The translations under genes and the position numbers were made by a program. 64,000 nucleotides of DNA. Source: Anaerolineae bacterium. GTDB taxonomy: Bacteria; Chloroflexota; Anaerolineae; Promineifilales; Promineifilaceae. The notes beneath the pieces are model-generated. The model was not told the DNA's origin. It saw nothing but the letters and a program-made list of their open reading frames with translations, and made no database searches. Within the stretch, counting starts at the first letter, position 1; the number at the start of each line of letters is the position of its first letter. The stretch covers positions 62,001 through 126,000 of the forward strand of contig JAUIAP010000010.1 of NCBI GenBank assembly GCA_030425205.1. Reading direction: 5' to 3'. Below, in pieces: positions 35,200-44,544 of this stretch.

Positions 35200-35826
35200 C
35201 AAAAAAGGATTTGTCGTGCGTTCGCGCCCAATTGTGGTTGGGTTGCCATGTCCAGAGAGGACGTGTGTCTCATCGGGGAGCGGCATTAGCTTCTCCTCGA
35301 TACTGTTCATCAACGCACTGAAATCACTGCCGGGCAGGTCTGTTCGGCCGATGCTGCCTTGAAACAGCACATCGCCGTCAAAGACAACCGCATGGTCGCG
35401 TAAATAAAAAGACAGGTGGCCGGGTGCGTGTCCCGGTGTAAAGAGAACTTCAAGCGTCAAGTTGCCGATGTTTACGACATCCCCTTCAACCAAAAAATGG
35501 TCGGGATCAGGCTGTGGCTCCATCGGAAGGCCAAAACGAGCGGCCGAACGCACTGCATTTTTCAAAAATGGGATAGCGTCCTCATGCGCGTAGATTGGCG
35601 CAGCCGTTGCGTTTTTAAGATCTCCCAAACCACCCACATGATCGAAGTGTGAATGGGTCAGTAAAATGTGCGTGAGCGTGTAGCCGTTTTCGCTGATGAA
35701 GTCAGCCAACGCCTGCCCATTGTCGGAAGGGTCGATAATGGCGGCCTGTTTCGTTTCCGTACAGCCCAAAAAGTAACAATTGGTTTGCAATGGACCGAGC
35801 GGAAGCTGTTTGATGTCTGGTTTCAT
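35194..35826 (-). CDS. Metallo-beta-lactamase-fold hydrolase, glyoxalase II-like
   Basis: About 210 residues. The zinc motif is THSHFDHVGG, with further ligands in TPGHAPGHLSF, VFDGDVLF and LSGHG. LGPLQTNCYFLG near the start is typical of small glyoxalase II-like hydrolases, probably thioester hydrolases or persulfide dioxygenase relatives. ATG 35826 is preferred; an ATG at 35844 is possible. Confidence 0.85.
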   Translation of the reverse strand: MKPDIKQLPLGPLQTNCYFLGCTETKQAAIIDPSDNGQALADFISENGYTLTHILLTHSHFDHVGGLGDLKNATAAPIYAHEDAIPFLKNAVRSAARFGLPMEPQPDPDHFLVEGDVVNIGNLTLEVLFTPGHAPGHLSFYLRDHAVVFDGDVLFQGSIGRTDLPGSDFSALMNSIEEKLMPLPDETHVLSGHGNPTTIGRERTTNPFLQ

Positions 35827-35922
35827 GGGTTCGAATGATCGCATCACAACAATAATTTGCGTAGGGTGAGTTGCATAAATAATTGTAAATCTATACGGAA
35901 ATTAGGATTTCTGAAAAGATGC

Positions 35923-35958
35923 AAAAAAGCCTCCCACGTTAGGGAGCGTGGAAGGCTT
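35923..35958 (-). terminator. Intrinsic terminator after thiN
   Basis: AAGCCTCCCACG (35927-35938) pairs with CGTGGAAGGCTT (35947-35958) with one mismatch. On the minus strand the stem is followed by a T-run (the A-run at 35923-35928). Confidence 0.7.
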
Positions 35959-36048
35959 CGGAAAAGGGATATTGGAAGAGGAAAATTTACTACTTACCAG
36001 TCATGGTACAGTGATTACCGTTTCCGTGCGGAAGTTTATCTGTATTTT

Positions 36049-36696
36049 TCAACGCTGCCACGCATTTTCAATATGGACGAGCAAAACAACACCATTTCTT
36101 AATTTAATAGACGCAATTTCCATTGTCATACGGTTGCTCACGCCACGTGCGGGGCCAAATTTTAACGTGCTGTCATGGAGTGCCCACTTTAAGCCTGTTG
36201 TCTCTGCAACGGTCGCATCGCCAGCCAATGGTATCAGCGAAACGGTGTCACCCACGTTGCCATCAATCGTTGCGCTGGCAGTGAACACCCATGCCGTTTG
36301 ATGTGGGTCAATCAGGCGAATGTCACGCTCAAGCCAATCGGGGTGTGTGAGCAGCAGGATGTTGGCAATCTGCTGATCGAGCCGCCCGCCAAATGCGGCG
36401 CAAATAGTGATGGGCGATTTGTCGCGCGCGGTTGCTTGCGACAGGGCAAGTTCGAGATCGGTCTCATCTTTTTCGGCCGAAACCCGCCGAATCTCCACCC
36501 CACCCGTTTCTAACCATGCCAGCGTTGCGGCCGACACGGAATCCAAATCCCCGACAACCAAATCGGGCAGTTGCCCAATCTGATGCAGATGGTTCGTTCC
36601 TCCATCGGCGGCAATAATAAAATCGGCCGATTCAACCTGCTCGCGCAACCAGTCTCTTGCTGGCAAATCACCATTTGCAACAATCAATATCGTCAT
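36049..36696 (-). CDS. thiN: Thiamine diphosphokinase
   Basis: 215 residues. Converts thiamine to thiamine diphosphate. Key motifs are AADGGTNHL, VVGDLDSV, SAEKDETDLELAL and FGGRLDQQIANI, the conserved acidic and Gly-Gly-Arg-Asp-Gln sites of the family. No TPP riboswitch was recognised upstream. It stands alone, with its own terminator. Confidence 0.92.
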   Translation of the reverse strand: MTILIVANGDLPARDWLREQVESADFIIAADGGTNHLHQIGQLPDLVVGDLDSVSAATLAWLETGGVEIRRVSAEKDETDLELALSQATARDKSPITICAAFGGRLDQQIANILLLTHPDWLERDIRLIDPHQTAWVFTASATIDGNVGDTVSLIPLAGDATVAETTGLKWALHDSTLKFGPARGVSNRMTMEIASIKLRNGVVLLVHIENAWQR

Positions 36697-36784
36697 CTTT
36701 CGCCTCTTCCATTAGATATATAGAGCATAATCGTGACCCACTTTGCGTTTTCAGTCAATAAGTTACAATAGTGTAAAAGTATAT

Positions 36785-36857
36785 AGTTGCTAGTCGCTAC
36801 TTGCTAGTCAGAAACTGTTTTCACTAGCCGCTAGCCACTAGTCACCAGCCACTATCA
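36785..36857 (+). repeat. 7-bp tandem repeat array (ACTAGCC family) before a start codon
   Basis: AGTTGCT, AGTCGCT, ACTTGCT, AGTCAGA, a 10-base break, then ACTAGCC, GCTAGCC, ACTAGTC, ACCAGCC, ACTATCA; the ATG at 36860 follows after two bases. The halves are partly complementary. The family recurs at 62214. Confidence 0.75.
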
Positions 36858-36859
36858 CC

Positions 36860-38005
36860 ATGAACTTTGAGCTAAACGCAGAACAACAAGATTTTAAACA
36901 TTTTGTCCATGAATTTGTCGCACAGGAAATTCGGCCGAAAGCGCACCACGTCGATCAGACCAAAGAGTTTAACTGGACAGCCGTCCGCAAAATGGGGCCG
37001 CTAGGCTTACTCGGTCTACAGGTTCCCGAAAAATACGGTGGGGCGGAGATGGACTCCATCAGCGCGTCTATCGCTATTGAGGAGATCGCATGGGGCTGTG
37101 GCGGAACGGCGCTCGCAATCTCTGCACACAATGGGCTAGGATTGATGCCCATCGTTGCCTTTGGCACAGAAGAACAAAAGCAAACGTGGTTGCCCCATCT
37201 CACGTCAGGCAAAAATGGTCTCTCATCGCTCGGCCAAACAGAGCCAAACGCTGGTTCCGATTTGCATGGGGGCGTGAGTTTATCGGCCGAATTGGATGGT
37301 GACGAATGGGTGCTGAACGGCTCGAAAATGTGGTTGACCAATGCGCCTGTCGCTGACATGATGATCATTCTCGCGTTGACCGACCCTGAAAATCGTCGTA
37401 TGAGCCACATACTTGTCCCAACGGCAACCGACGGCGTGACCATCGGCAAACCAGAGATCAAGATGGGATTGGGTGGCTCCCCCACCTCGCTGGTCAACTT
37501 TGATAATGTGCGCGTACCCGCCAGCAACCTGCTTGGCGTCGAAGGACGCGGCTTGAACCAAACGCTTGAATGTCTCGACGGGGGGCGCATCAGCATTGGT
37601 GCATTGGCAATTGGCCTAGCACAAGCTGCCTATGAAGAGTCGATCCAGTATATGCAGCAGCGCGAAGCATTTGGGGGGCCCATCGCCCGTTTCCAAGCAC
37701 TTCAATGGATGATCGCTGATGCTGCAACTGAGATCGAGGCGGCGCGACTACTGATTTATAAAGCAGCATGGATGAAGGATCGTGGCGAGAATTTCAGCAC
37801 AATGGCAGCCATGGCAAAGTTGTTTGCAACGGAGGTCAGCGAACGCGTTTGCCGCAATGCCATCCAAATTCATGGGGGCTACGGTTATAGCAGTGAATTC
37901 CCTGTCGAGCGTATGTACCGCGATACACGCTTGATGACAATTGGTGAAGGCACCAGCGAAATTCAACGCATGATTATTGCCCGCAGCATTTTGGGTCGCT
38001 ATTAA
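36860..38005 (+). CDS. Acyl-CoA dehydrogenase
   Basis: 381 residues, a FAD enzyme of beta-oxidation or branched-chain acyl-CoA catabolism. Features are LGQTEPNAGSDL and NGSKMWLTNA (FAD contacts), REAFGGPIARFQALQ, QIHGGYGYSSEFPVERMYRD and TIGEGTSEIQ, where the glutamate is the probable catalytic base as in short/medium-chain enzymes. A -10-like TACAAT lies near 36764, upstream of the repeat array. No beta-oxidation partners are adjacent. Confidence 0.93.
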   Translation: MNFELNAEQQDFKHFVHEFVAQEIRPKAHHVDQTKEFNWTAVRKMGPLGLLGLQVPEKYGGAEMDSISASIAIEEIAWGCGGTALAISAHNGLGLMPIVAFGTEEQKQTWLPHLTSGKNGLSSLGQTEPNAGSDLHGGVSLSAELDGDEWVLNGSKMWLTNAPVADMMIILALTDPENRRMSHILVPTATDGVTIGKPEIKMGLGGSPTSLVNFDNVRVPASNLLGVEGRGLNQTLECLDGGRISIGALAIGLAQAAYEESIQYMQQREAFGGPIARFQALQWMIADAATEIEAARLLIYKAAWMKDRGENFSTMAAMAKLFATEVSERVCRNAIQIHGGYGYSSEFPVERMYRDTRLMTIGEGTSEIQRMIIARSILGRY

Positions 38006-38118
38006 CTCGCGTACCAACCTTCGACTTTAGCAAGGTCTCGTTGACCTTTAGACACTAGCGTAGCATCGACGCAAAACGTAAATATAAAGTAGCCAAGCTA
38101 CATTCAAAAGTTACACAA

Positions 38119-38158
38119 AGTCACGTCAAGAAGAACGCTGCGCCTTCTTGACGTGACT
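38119..38158. terminator. Perfect 15-bp hairpin between convergent genes
   Basis: AGTCACGTCAAGAAG (38119-38133) and CTTCTTGACGTGACT (38144-38158) with a 10-base loop. It probably serves both directions, though the flanking T-runs are weak. Confidence 0.6.
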
Positions 38159-38177
38159 CTGTGCAACAACTTTTCTC

Positions 38178-39857
38178 TTACAGGTCACCCGGAATCGACT
38201 CATTGCGCGGGACATTGAAGATCCGCACATGACGATTGGGCTCACGACCATAGCTATGTGAAACGAGATTTGCCTGTCGCGCCATCTGATGTTGATAACG
38301 CCGCATCGCAGAACCAACAGGCAACAGGTCGAGACTTGGCTCACCCGCTCGCACTTTGGCTATCCCTCGATTCGCATCTGAGATTGCGGCCTCAAATGGG
38401 TCAGCAGGCACAGATTCCATATCGAGTGCTTCCGCCAAAAAGCTCTCCATCTGGTTTATCGTGTTGGCACGCAGGACATAGACGGGTTTTTGTTGCTGTT
38501 CTGCTTCGCCAATCAGCTTGCGGTGTTTGCGATAGTAGCTTTTCAGCGTCACCATCACATCAGCCTCATCTATCCCATCAACAGGTTCAATTCGGACACC
38601 GAGCCGGTCGGCCGCTTGCTGCAACCGATTGCGCGCCACACCATATGAATAGACCTTGAGTTTGCGGGTTGGCGTTGCCATCGCAGGCGCATGGGCGAGC
38701 GGAGGTGGCGTTTCAACAGGCTCAGCCACCGGCTTCTTACCGTTGCTGCGCTTCTGCACCCGTCCATTCTGTTGCTGACGTGGATCGGGCAGATCGCGCC
38801 GCCGTCCCGTCACGCTCGGTTCATTTGTGATGACCTCGTGGCCATCCATTTCAATTTCACCCTCTTCATTGCGATAGCGCATTTCAACAGGTGCTGGACG
38901 GCCACGCAACATTGCATCCACCGACGCCGCGACATCCCGATGCACCAGCACCTTTTGACGCTCTTGAATCTCAATCAGAATGTCAAAGGTCGGGGGGGCG
39001 CGACGCTCCAACACCGTCTTCTGGGTGCCGCGTCGCCGTGCCTCTTCATCTGAGAGTGTCACGCTTTCAATTCCACCAATCAGGTCAGACAGAGTCGGGT
39101 TCAACAGCAGGTTTTCAAGCGTCCGACCATGTGCCGTGCCGATCAACTGAACGCCACGTTCGTTGATTGTGCGTGCGGCTTGGGCTTCCTGTTCTCGGCC
39201 GATTTCGTCAATCACGATCACCTGTGGATTATGATTCTCGACCGCTTCGATCATCGTCTCGTGCTGATGGGACGGACGCGGAACCTGCATCCGCCGAGCA
39301 CGACCAACAGCAGGATGCGGTATGTCACCGTCGCCGCCAATCTCGTTGGAGGTGTCGACAATGACGACGCGCTTCTCCTCTGATACGATGCGAGATATTT
39401 CGCGCAGCATCGTCGTTTTGCCGACGCCGGGCGCACCTAACAGCAGGATACTTTGCCCCTCTTCTACGATGTCAGCGATGATGTCGATGGTTCCGTAAAT
39501 CGCGCGGCCAATCCGACAGGTCAAGCCAATCACTTTGCCACGCCGATTGCGAATCCCCGCGATACGATGAAGCGTGCGCGCGATGCCAGCACGATTGTCG
39601 TCGTCAAAATCGCTAATTGCCTTTACGACACCCTCTATCTCTTGTTCCAACACGCCCGTTTCGCGCAAGACTTCTTCGCCCTCGAAAAAGCGCGCCATCG
39701 GCCGACGACCTAAATCCATCACTAATTCAAGTAGTTCATTTTCGCGCCCTGTTGCAGAGATAGCGCGGCGGATCGTTTCTGGTAGCACGTTAAGGAAGAG
39801 CCGCAAATCCTCACGTGCTTGTTCTTCATGTATATGTCCAGTTGTGGTTTCTAACAT
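38178..39857 (-). CDS. R3H-domain AAA ATPase (Ycf45/SpoIIIAA-like)
   Basis: 559 residues. A RecA/AAA-type ATPase core has Walker [17 protein letters not shown] and Walker [10 protein letters not shown] charged, glutamine-rich linker follows, then a C-terminal R3H single-strand nucleic-acid-binding domain with the diagnostic Arg-x3-His in RRYQHQMA. The domain order matches Ycf45 of cyanobacteria and plastids. Function unknown; probably nucleic-acid remodelling in the cytoplasm. Confidence 0.85.
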   Translation of the reverse strand: MLETTTGHIHEEQAREDLRLFLNVLPETIRRAISATGRENELLELVMDLGRRPMARFFEGEEVLRETGVLEQEIEGVVKAISDFDDDNRAGIARTLHRIAGIRNRRGKVIGLTCRIGRAIYGTIDIIADIVEEGQSILLLGAPGVGKTTMLREISRIVSEEKRVVIVDTSNEIGGDGDIPHPAVGRARRMQVPRPSHQHETMIEAVENHNPQVIVIDEIGREQEAQAARTINERGVQLIGTAHGRTLENLLLNPTLSDLIGGIESVTLSDEEARRRGTQKTVLERRAPPTFDILIEIQERQKVLVHRDVAASVDAMLRGRPAPVEMRYRNEEGEIEMDGHEVITNEPSVTGRRRDLPDPRQQQNGRVQKRSNGKKPVAEPVETPPPLAHAPAMATPTRKLKVYSYGVARNRLQQAADRLGVRIEPVDGIDEADVMVTLKSYYRKHRKLIGEAEQQQKPVYVLRANTINQMESFLAEALDMESVPADPFEAAISDANRGIAKVRAGEPSLDLLPVGSAMRRYQHQMARQANLVSHSYGREPNRHVRIFNVPRNESIPGDL

Positions 39858-39917
39858 TTATTTTTATTGTGGCACGTGCGAATGCGGAGCGCATTCTTGG
39901 AGCGGCACGTGCTATTT

Positions 39918-39946
39918 AGTGTGCAGTGTTGCAGTGAACAGTTTAC
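39918..39946. repeat. 7-bp tandem repeat array (AGTGAAC family)
   Basis: AGTGTGC, AGTGTTGC, AGTGAAC, AGTTTAC, with one 8-base unit. It is intergenic, upstream of the R3H gene; a degenerate complementary copy continues to about 39985. Confidence 0.55.
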
Positions 39947-39967
39947 AGCAAGTTGTAACCAGTAAAA

Positions 39968-40951
39968 CTACTGTTCACTATTTGCCGCATCCAACCAAAG
40001 GTTGGTCTGTTCGCTTTTTTGAATAATGGGGGACGTCTTCGCCGCAGCCCCATTGGTTGCCAGCACTTGTTCAAGGCTGGAGATCGGTTTTTTAATCGCT
40101 TGCGTTGTATGGCGCACCATCACAACTTGACTATCGAAATGGCTAAAGTTGTTGCGCCGCAAGGCGTTCTGAAGCCAATCTTGGTATTGGCGCACGCAAG
40201 CGTAGAGTGGTTTTTCGGCCGATGGTGGCTTAAACACCACCGTATCGTGGACGATTTTGTCGGCATCGGCCGAATCATCCATCTTTACAAATAACCGCAA
40301 CCAATTCGCCGCGCTGCCTTCTTTAATATGAGCATAAGCCGCTAACTCCGTATCGCTGGCAAATAAAACCCAACTGTCTTCTCCCATCGGTGGGTGGGGT
40401 TCGATCAGGCGCATCATATTTGGAACGATATGTGCGTATAGTAGTTCGATGTACCAATCATCTTTTGTGCTGCGCTGTCGCATGATGGTGGTTTTCGGGG
40501 TTGATTTCGGCCGATCTAACCGCCAAATATCCTGCCGCGTATAGTTGGCAAACCCCAACTCATGCAAAATCCGCGCTTCTTCACTATCTTCGCGTGCCTC
40601 AACGATAAAGTTTTGGACACCACGTTTACCCAAATAGATGCCTAACTCTTCAAAAAGTCCGCGCCAAATTTGTGTGACACGCTCCACCAATCCGTTTGCC
40701 TGCCAGCCAACCCATAACACGTGAGCCTGCGTCTTATCTTCGCTCAGGCGCAGTTGCACAAATGCCTGTAAGCGTCGATCCTTTGATCGCCAGATGTAGG
40801 TTGGATAGTTTCGACTGAGGGCAAAGTTGAGCAGCGCGCCACGTAACGGTGGCGACGGAAACGTTAAGATCAGTGATGCGTTGAGCGGCACGCAGTTGTC
40901 ATTCAACTGATAAAGCAGACCGATATCGCGCAAGCCAAAAGGTCGTATCAT
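39968..40951 (-). CDS. GNAT-like protein of unknown function
   Basis: 327 residues. The first ~150 look like a GNAT fold: MIRPFGLRDIGLLYQLND, a beta-strand QAFVQLRLSED and the late ARILHELGFANYTRQDIW, which is the usual end of an acetyltransferase domain. The classic Q/RxxGxG/A acetyl-CoA loop is not evident, so activity is doubtful. The C-terminal half is unrecognised, with an acidic and then basic tail. It is a monocistron upstream of the R3H gene. Confidence 0.5.
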   Translation of the reverse strand: MIRPFGLRDIGLLYQLNDNCVPLNASLILTFPSPPLRGALLNFALSRNYPTYIWRSKDRRLQAFVQLRLSEDKTQAHVLWVGWQANGLVERVTQIWRGLFEELGIYLGKRGVQNFIVEAREDSEEARILHELGFANYTRQDIWRLDRPKSTPKTTIMRQRSTKDDWYIELLYAHIVPNMMRLIEPHPPMGEDSWVLFASDTELAAYAHIKEGSAANWLRLFVKMDDSADADKIVHDTVVFKPPSAEKPLYACVRQYQDWLQNALRRNNFSHFDSQVVMVRHTTQAIKKPISSLEQVLATNGAAAKTSPIIQKSEQTNLWLDAANSEQ

Positions 40952-41048
40952 CTGGGTACAGTGTAGCAGTCACAAAATGTGATGGCAAGCTATGTTTTCT
41001 CGACGCTGTATTTTAGCAGGTTGAATGATACCAACGCCACCCTATCAT

Positions 41049-41056
41049 TCGGCCGA
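41049..41056. repeat. TCGGCCGA palindrome, intergenic copy
   Basis: Outside coding sequence, upstream of the S1-domain gene. See the finding on the iterated palindrome. Confidence 0.8.
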
Positions 41057-41194
41057 AACACCCTCTAAACACCTATGTAGCGAGCGACTATCGTTGACAA
41101 GTTGCTAACCAGCCCATTACAAACTGTTAAACCATTGTTCCATAATTGACGGTACACTTGAACGGTAAATTCTTTCTCCTTCCTCTTCCCCTTT

Positions 41195-41223
41195 AAAAGC
41201 CAGGCATCATTGTCTGGCTTTTT
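41195..41223 (+). terminator. Orphan intrinsic terminator or attenuator
   Basis: AAAAGCCAGGCA (41195-41206), loop TCAT and TGTCTGGCTTTT (41211-41222) form a 12-bp stem with one wobble, followed by TTTATTTT. No rightward gene precedes it, so it may end a small RNA or attenuate the S1-gene leader. Confidence 0.6.
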
Positions 41224-41445
41224 ATTTTGAATGTGACGTCCATTTTTAAGGAAGGCGCGCCAAAAGGTGTAGTTGGGTGGTAGATTTTCCTTAACAGACG
41301 ATTTTATTGTTTGATCTACTTTACGAATTTTCATGCGACTGTTATAATTTTAGGCTTGATGCACGTTTGAATATCCCAAAATTTGGTTATAGTGCAATTG
41401 AAAAGTTTTTAGCACCCAATTGTGGTGTATGAGGAGAAATTACCG

Positions 41446-42186
41446 ATGGCTGACACTGTTATGGACGCGCCTGTGCAACCTTCTAGCCTTGCTGACTTGA
41501 AGCGTAAGGATTTGTTGCAAGGTACAGTACAACGTACCGAGCTCTATGGAGCATTTGTGGACGTTGGTTTGGGAACGGATGCGATTCTGCATGTTTCGCA
41601 AGTTCCTGGTGGATCACGGATCCAAGATATTTTGAAAGAGGGAGAGACGGTCAACGTTTGGGTCGATAAAGTCGATCACGAACGCAATCAACTGATCATT
41701 ACCATGATGGAGCCGCTGGCTGTTGAATGGAGTGACTTGGCTGATGGCAACGTCTACACGGGGACGATCAAGCGACTCGAAAATTTCGGGGCGTTTGTCG
41801 ACATTGGCGCAGAAAAAGAAGGGCTGGTTCACGTCAGTGAAATTAGCCATGATTATATTCGCCACCCCTCTCAAGCAATTTCAGTAGGTGATGAGGTTGA
41901 AGTGAAGGTGTTGAGCTACAGCAAGCGCAAACGCCGCATCAACCTTAGCATGAAAGCGTTGCTTGCCGAACCAGAAAAAGAGGTTGAGGACTTTATTGAA
42001 GAAGTCTTTGAACTTGAAGAAGAGCAGGAAGAGATGCCAACTGCAATGGAGGCTGCCTTCCGGCGTGCATCTGGCGGTAGCGTGAAATCTTCTAAGAAGC
42101 GCGGCGAAAAGAAGCGGCGCGGAGGCAGACGGCGCAATGATTATCATGATGATATTCTAGAGCGCACATTAGATTATCGGCGTTAA
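41446..42186 (+). CDS. Protein with two S1 RNA-binding domains
   Basis: About 246 residues. Two S1 OB-fold domains lie at roughly 20-90 and 100-170 (GTVQRTELYGAFVDVGLG and GTIKRLENFGAFVDIGAE starts, each ending near LSMKAL-type strands). An acidic stretch (EEVFELEEEQEE) and a highly basic tail rich in Lys-Arg-Gly follow. It is like a shortened ribosomal protein S1 or a general RNA-binding regulator. GGAGAAA precedes ATG 41446. Confidence 0.88.
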   Translation: MADTVMDAPVQPSSLADLKRKDLLQGTVQRTELYGAFVDVGLGTDAILHVSQVPGGSRIQDILKEGETVNVWVDKVDHERNQLIITMMEPLAVEWSDLADGNVYTGTIKRLENFGAFVDIGAEKEGLVHVSEISHDYIRHPSQAISVGDEVEVKVLSYSKRKRRINLSMKALLAEPEKEVEDFIEEVFELEEEQEEMPTAMEAAFRRASGGSVKSSKKRGEKKRRGGRRRNDYHDDILERTLDYRR

Positions 42187-42207
42187 GCCAAATCTGTCAG
42201 CCATCGG

Positions 42208-42230
42208 GGGGTGGAATGTACCACCCCTTT
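42208..42230. terminator. Terminator after the S1-domain gene
   Basis: GGGGTGG (42208-42214), loop AATGTA, CCACCCC (42221-42227), then TTT. It lies between convergent genes. Confidence 0.6.
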
Positions 42231-42238
42231 CGCTTCTC

Positions 42239-43477
42239 TTACAACAAAATAGCGGTCAACCGCTCCCCACGCTGCACTTCCCCAACACCTTCTGGTACAA
42301 TCAGCAACCCATTTGCCTTCACTAACGAGGTGATGACGTGTGATCCCTGATTACCTGTTGTGGTAGCATGTGTTTCATCACCATGCTGCTCTAAGATAAC
42401 CCGGATGTAGCTTTCACGTCCATCTGATTTGAAGCTGTCTTGAACGACTGCGCGGACACGACGCGGCGTTAAGTCCGTTTCCCCCATCATCTTGCGAATC
42501 GCAGGTTTGGCGAAGCGTTCAAATGAGACCATTGACGAGACGGGATTACCCGGCAGTCCAACATAGGGCACACCCGCATACTTGCCAAATGCCAGCGGCT
42601 TGCCTGGTCGCATTCGGACACGCCAAAAGTTTACATCCCCACCCTCAGATAATACTGCCTTCACAACATCATATGCGCCAACGGAAACACCTGCCGAGCT
42701 GATAAACATATCAACCCCTGCATCTAGTCCAGCTTGAAGTTTTGTTCGCACATCAGCTTCGGTATCTCGTGCTACACCAAGCGGGACGGGAATCGCACCC
42801 AGGGCGGCGACCTGCGCCGACTGTGCATACCCATTGCTATTGCGGATTTTGCCCGGTGAAAGCGCGTCTTCGACAGAAACAAGCTCATCACCAGTCGCCA
42901 AAATGCCAATGCGTGCGCGGCGAACAACGCTTAGCTTTGGTACGCCGAGCGACGCCAACACGCTAATCTCCTGTGGGCGAATGCAATGCCCCGCACGCAG
43001 AATCGTAGCACCGGCTTGGATGTCGTCCCCTTTCGGCCGAATATAGCCCCCTTCATCAACTGACCGAAATACTTGAACAGCCTTTGGCAATGGCCGTGCC
43101 TCTTCGCGCCAATTTTCGTCCGTTCCTTCGACGGGAACAACCGCATCTGCACCAGCAGGAATGGGCGCACCCGTCATAATGCGTGCAGCCTGGCCTCTCG
43201 CTACACGAAAATCGGGCCATTTCCCCGCCGCAACATCTCCGACAACTTTGAGCGTGACGGGGGCGTTGGGTGTGGCGTGGGCAATATCGGCCGAAATCAG
43301 CGCAAAACCATCCATCGAAGAATTATCGAACGGCGGCAGACTATCCCGTGCTACTACCTCTTGCGCCAGCACTCTGCCGAGTGCATCGAGTAAAGAAACC
43401 GTCTCACTTCCTAAAACTGAAACGGTGGCAAGGACTCTTTCAAGCGCCTCTGCCACCGACAAATCTTGATTATTCAT
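42239..43477 (-). CDS. moeA: Molybdopterin molybdenumtransferase MoeA
   Basis: 412 residues. Inserts molybdenum (or tungsten) into adenylylated molybdopterin. Features include DSLPPFDNSSMDGFA, IMTGAPIPAGADAVVPVE, GDDIQAG, ATGDELV, SSAGVSVGAYDVVK, RMRPGKPLAFG and GLPGNPVSSMVSFERF. This links functionally with the tupABC importer in the same window. No other moa/moe gene is adjacent. Confidence 0.95.
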   Translation of the reverse strand: MNNQDLSVAEALERVLATVSVLGSETVSLLDALGRVLAQEVVARDSLPPFDNSSMDGFALISADIAHATPNAPVTLKVVGDVAAGKWPDFRVARGQAARIMTGAPIPAGADAVVPVEGTDENWREEARPLPKAVQVFRSVDEGGYIRPKGDDIQAGATILRAGHCIRPQEISVLASLGVPKLSVVRRARIGILATGDELVSVEDALSPGKIRNSNGYAQSAQVAALGAIPVPLGVARDTEADVRTKLQAGLDAGVDMFISSAGVSVGAYDVVKAVLSEGGDVNFWRVRMRPGKPLAFGKYAGVPYVGLPGNPVSSMVSFERFAKPAIRKMMGETDLTPRRVRAVVQDSFKSDGRESYIRVILEQHGDETHATTTGNQGSHVITSLVKANGLLIVPEGVGEVQRGERLTAILL

Positions 43478-43513
43478 TGTTGTCCGCTCCTCTCGTATAT
43501 CTGTCCCTACACA

Positions 43514-44113
43514 TCAAGCAGTCGCGAGCTGGCCATCTAAGCCAAGCAGTTCAGCATCCTTTTGCATTGCAGCCAGCACATTCCCAACATGCTGCCACAG
43601 TTCGAGATTGCCACCAAAACATTCGCGGCAAAAGTCCTCTGTCACTTCAACAACATGTGGACGATCGACGCCAGCAGCAAAACTCTTCTGTTTCCACTTT
43701 TTCTTGACCGACTTAACATTCATATCGCGGATATCTTTACTCGGTCGAACCAATGAGCCTGCCACCAACAGTCCTGTGATTTCGTCACATGCGAGTAATG
43801 CAAAGTCTATTGGCTTCTCGCGCGACACGCCCGTTCCCGCCTCATAATGGGACAAAACAGTGCGAATCAAATCTTCATCCCAACCACGTTCACGCAGAAT
43901 GAGCGCGCCGTCGCCCGGATGACGGTCGAGATCGGGGTGAATTTCCCAATCAAAATCATGAACGATGCCTACCGCTTCCCAGGTATCGGCATCAAAGCCC
44001 AACTTTTCCGCATACCAGCGCATCGCCACGCCAACAGATAACATGTGACGACGCAACCCCTCATCTTGTACAAATTCCTGCACGATCTCCCATGCCTTAT
44101 CGCGTAATTTCAC
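43514..44113 (-). CDS. HD-domain hydrolase
   Basis: 199 residues with an HD metal-dependent phosphohydrolase domain: a first His in RRHMLSVGVAMRWY, the His-Asp pair in VGIVHDFDWEIHPDLDRHP, and a later His in VLSHYEAGTG. The substrate is unknown; nucleotides are likely. The start is GTG 44113, with AGGAG seven bases upstream. It begins 8 bases after the DUF6157 gene ends, in a probable ricT-DUF6157-HD operon. Confidence 0.8.
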   Translation of the reverse strand: MKLRDKAWEIVQEFVQDEGLRRHMLSVGVAMRWYAEKLGFDADTWEAVGIVHDFDWEIHPDLDRHPGDGALILRERGWDEDLIRTVLSHYEAGTGVSREKPIDFALLACDEITGLLVAGSLVRPSKDIRDMNVKSVKKKWKQKSFAAGVDRPHVVEVTEDFCRECFGGNLELWQHVGNVLAAMQKDAELLGLDGQLATA

Positions 44114-44121
44114 ATCATCTC

Positions 44122-44544
44122 CTATTTCTTGCGTTTGCTGCGCATCGCATTTAGCTGTTTGATGTCTGGATTGTTGGCAAATGTTTGGTATTCGGCCGAA
44201 TCGACTGCCACCAGTGCAACTCGCCCCTCTTCATCAAAATGCGCGCCCCAACCATACTGTTTTGTCAACGGTGAAGCGCGTAGACAAGCATGTTCCTTGC
44301 TAAAAAACTGCATTTCCTGTTCTGTGCGTTCCGCTTCAGAGATGTTCTTATGACGCATGAAGGTCTCGAAAAGTATATCGGCCTGCTTCATTTGGTAGGG
44401 GTTGTCAGCGATCAGTTCGTATTGAATTTGAGCAACCGTCTTCTTGCCACGAAATGGCTGTGGGATTTGGGCGGTTTCGGCCGAACTATCCTCTGCGACA
44501 CGAATAAAGGTTTCATAGTAGTTGTGTTTCTCTTTCTTACTCAC
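44122..44544 (-). CDS. DUF6157 family protein
   Basis: 140 residues resembling the DUF6157 family: NYYETFIRVAEDS at the start, KKTVAQIQYELIADNPY, FFSKEHACLRASPLTKQYGWG and the LNAMRSKRKK end. No activity is known. The GTG start overlaps the ricT stop codon (GTGA), so the two are translationally coupled. Confidence 0.75.
   Translation of the reverse strand: MSKKEKHNYYETFIRVAEDSSAETAQIPQPFRGKKTVAQIQYELIADNPYQMKQADILFETFMRHKNISEAERTEQEMQFFSKEHACLRASPLTKQYGWGAHFDEEGRVALVAVDSAEYQTFANNPDIKQLNAMRSKRKK

Larger units (their letters stand above)
40952..41445. other. 494-base gap with hairpin and promoter signals
   Basis: No convincing gene. It holds a TCGGCCGA copy (41049), a strong plus-strand terminator-like hairpin (41195-41223) and an AT-rich promoter region before the S1 gene. 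A leftward 89-codon frame crosses the hairpin and is not believed. Confidence 0.6.

Noticed and set aside
36697..36859. Possible TPP riboswitch upstream of thiN
   Set aside because: No thi-box-like core is present, only promoter-like and heptamer sequence.
41065..41334. Leftward 89-codon open frame in the gap upstream of the S1 gene
   Set aside because: It runs through the terminator-like hairpin, has no ribosome-binding site, and resembles no family.
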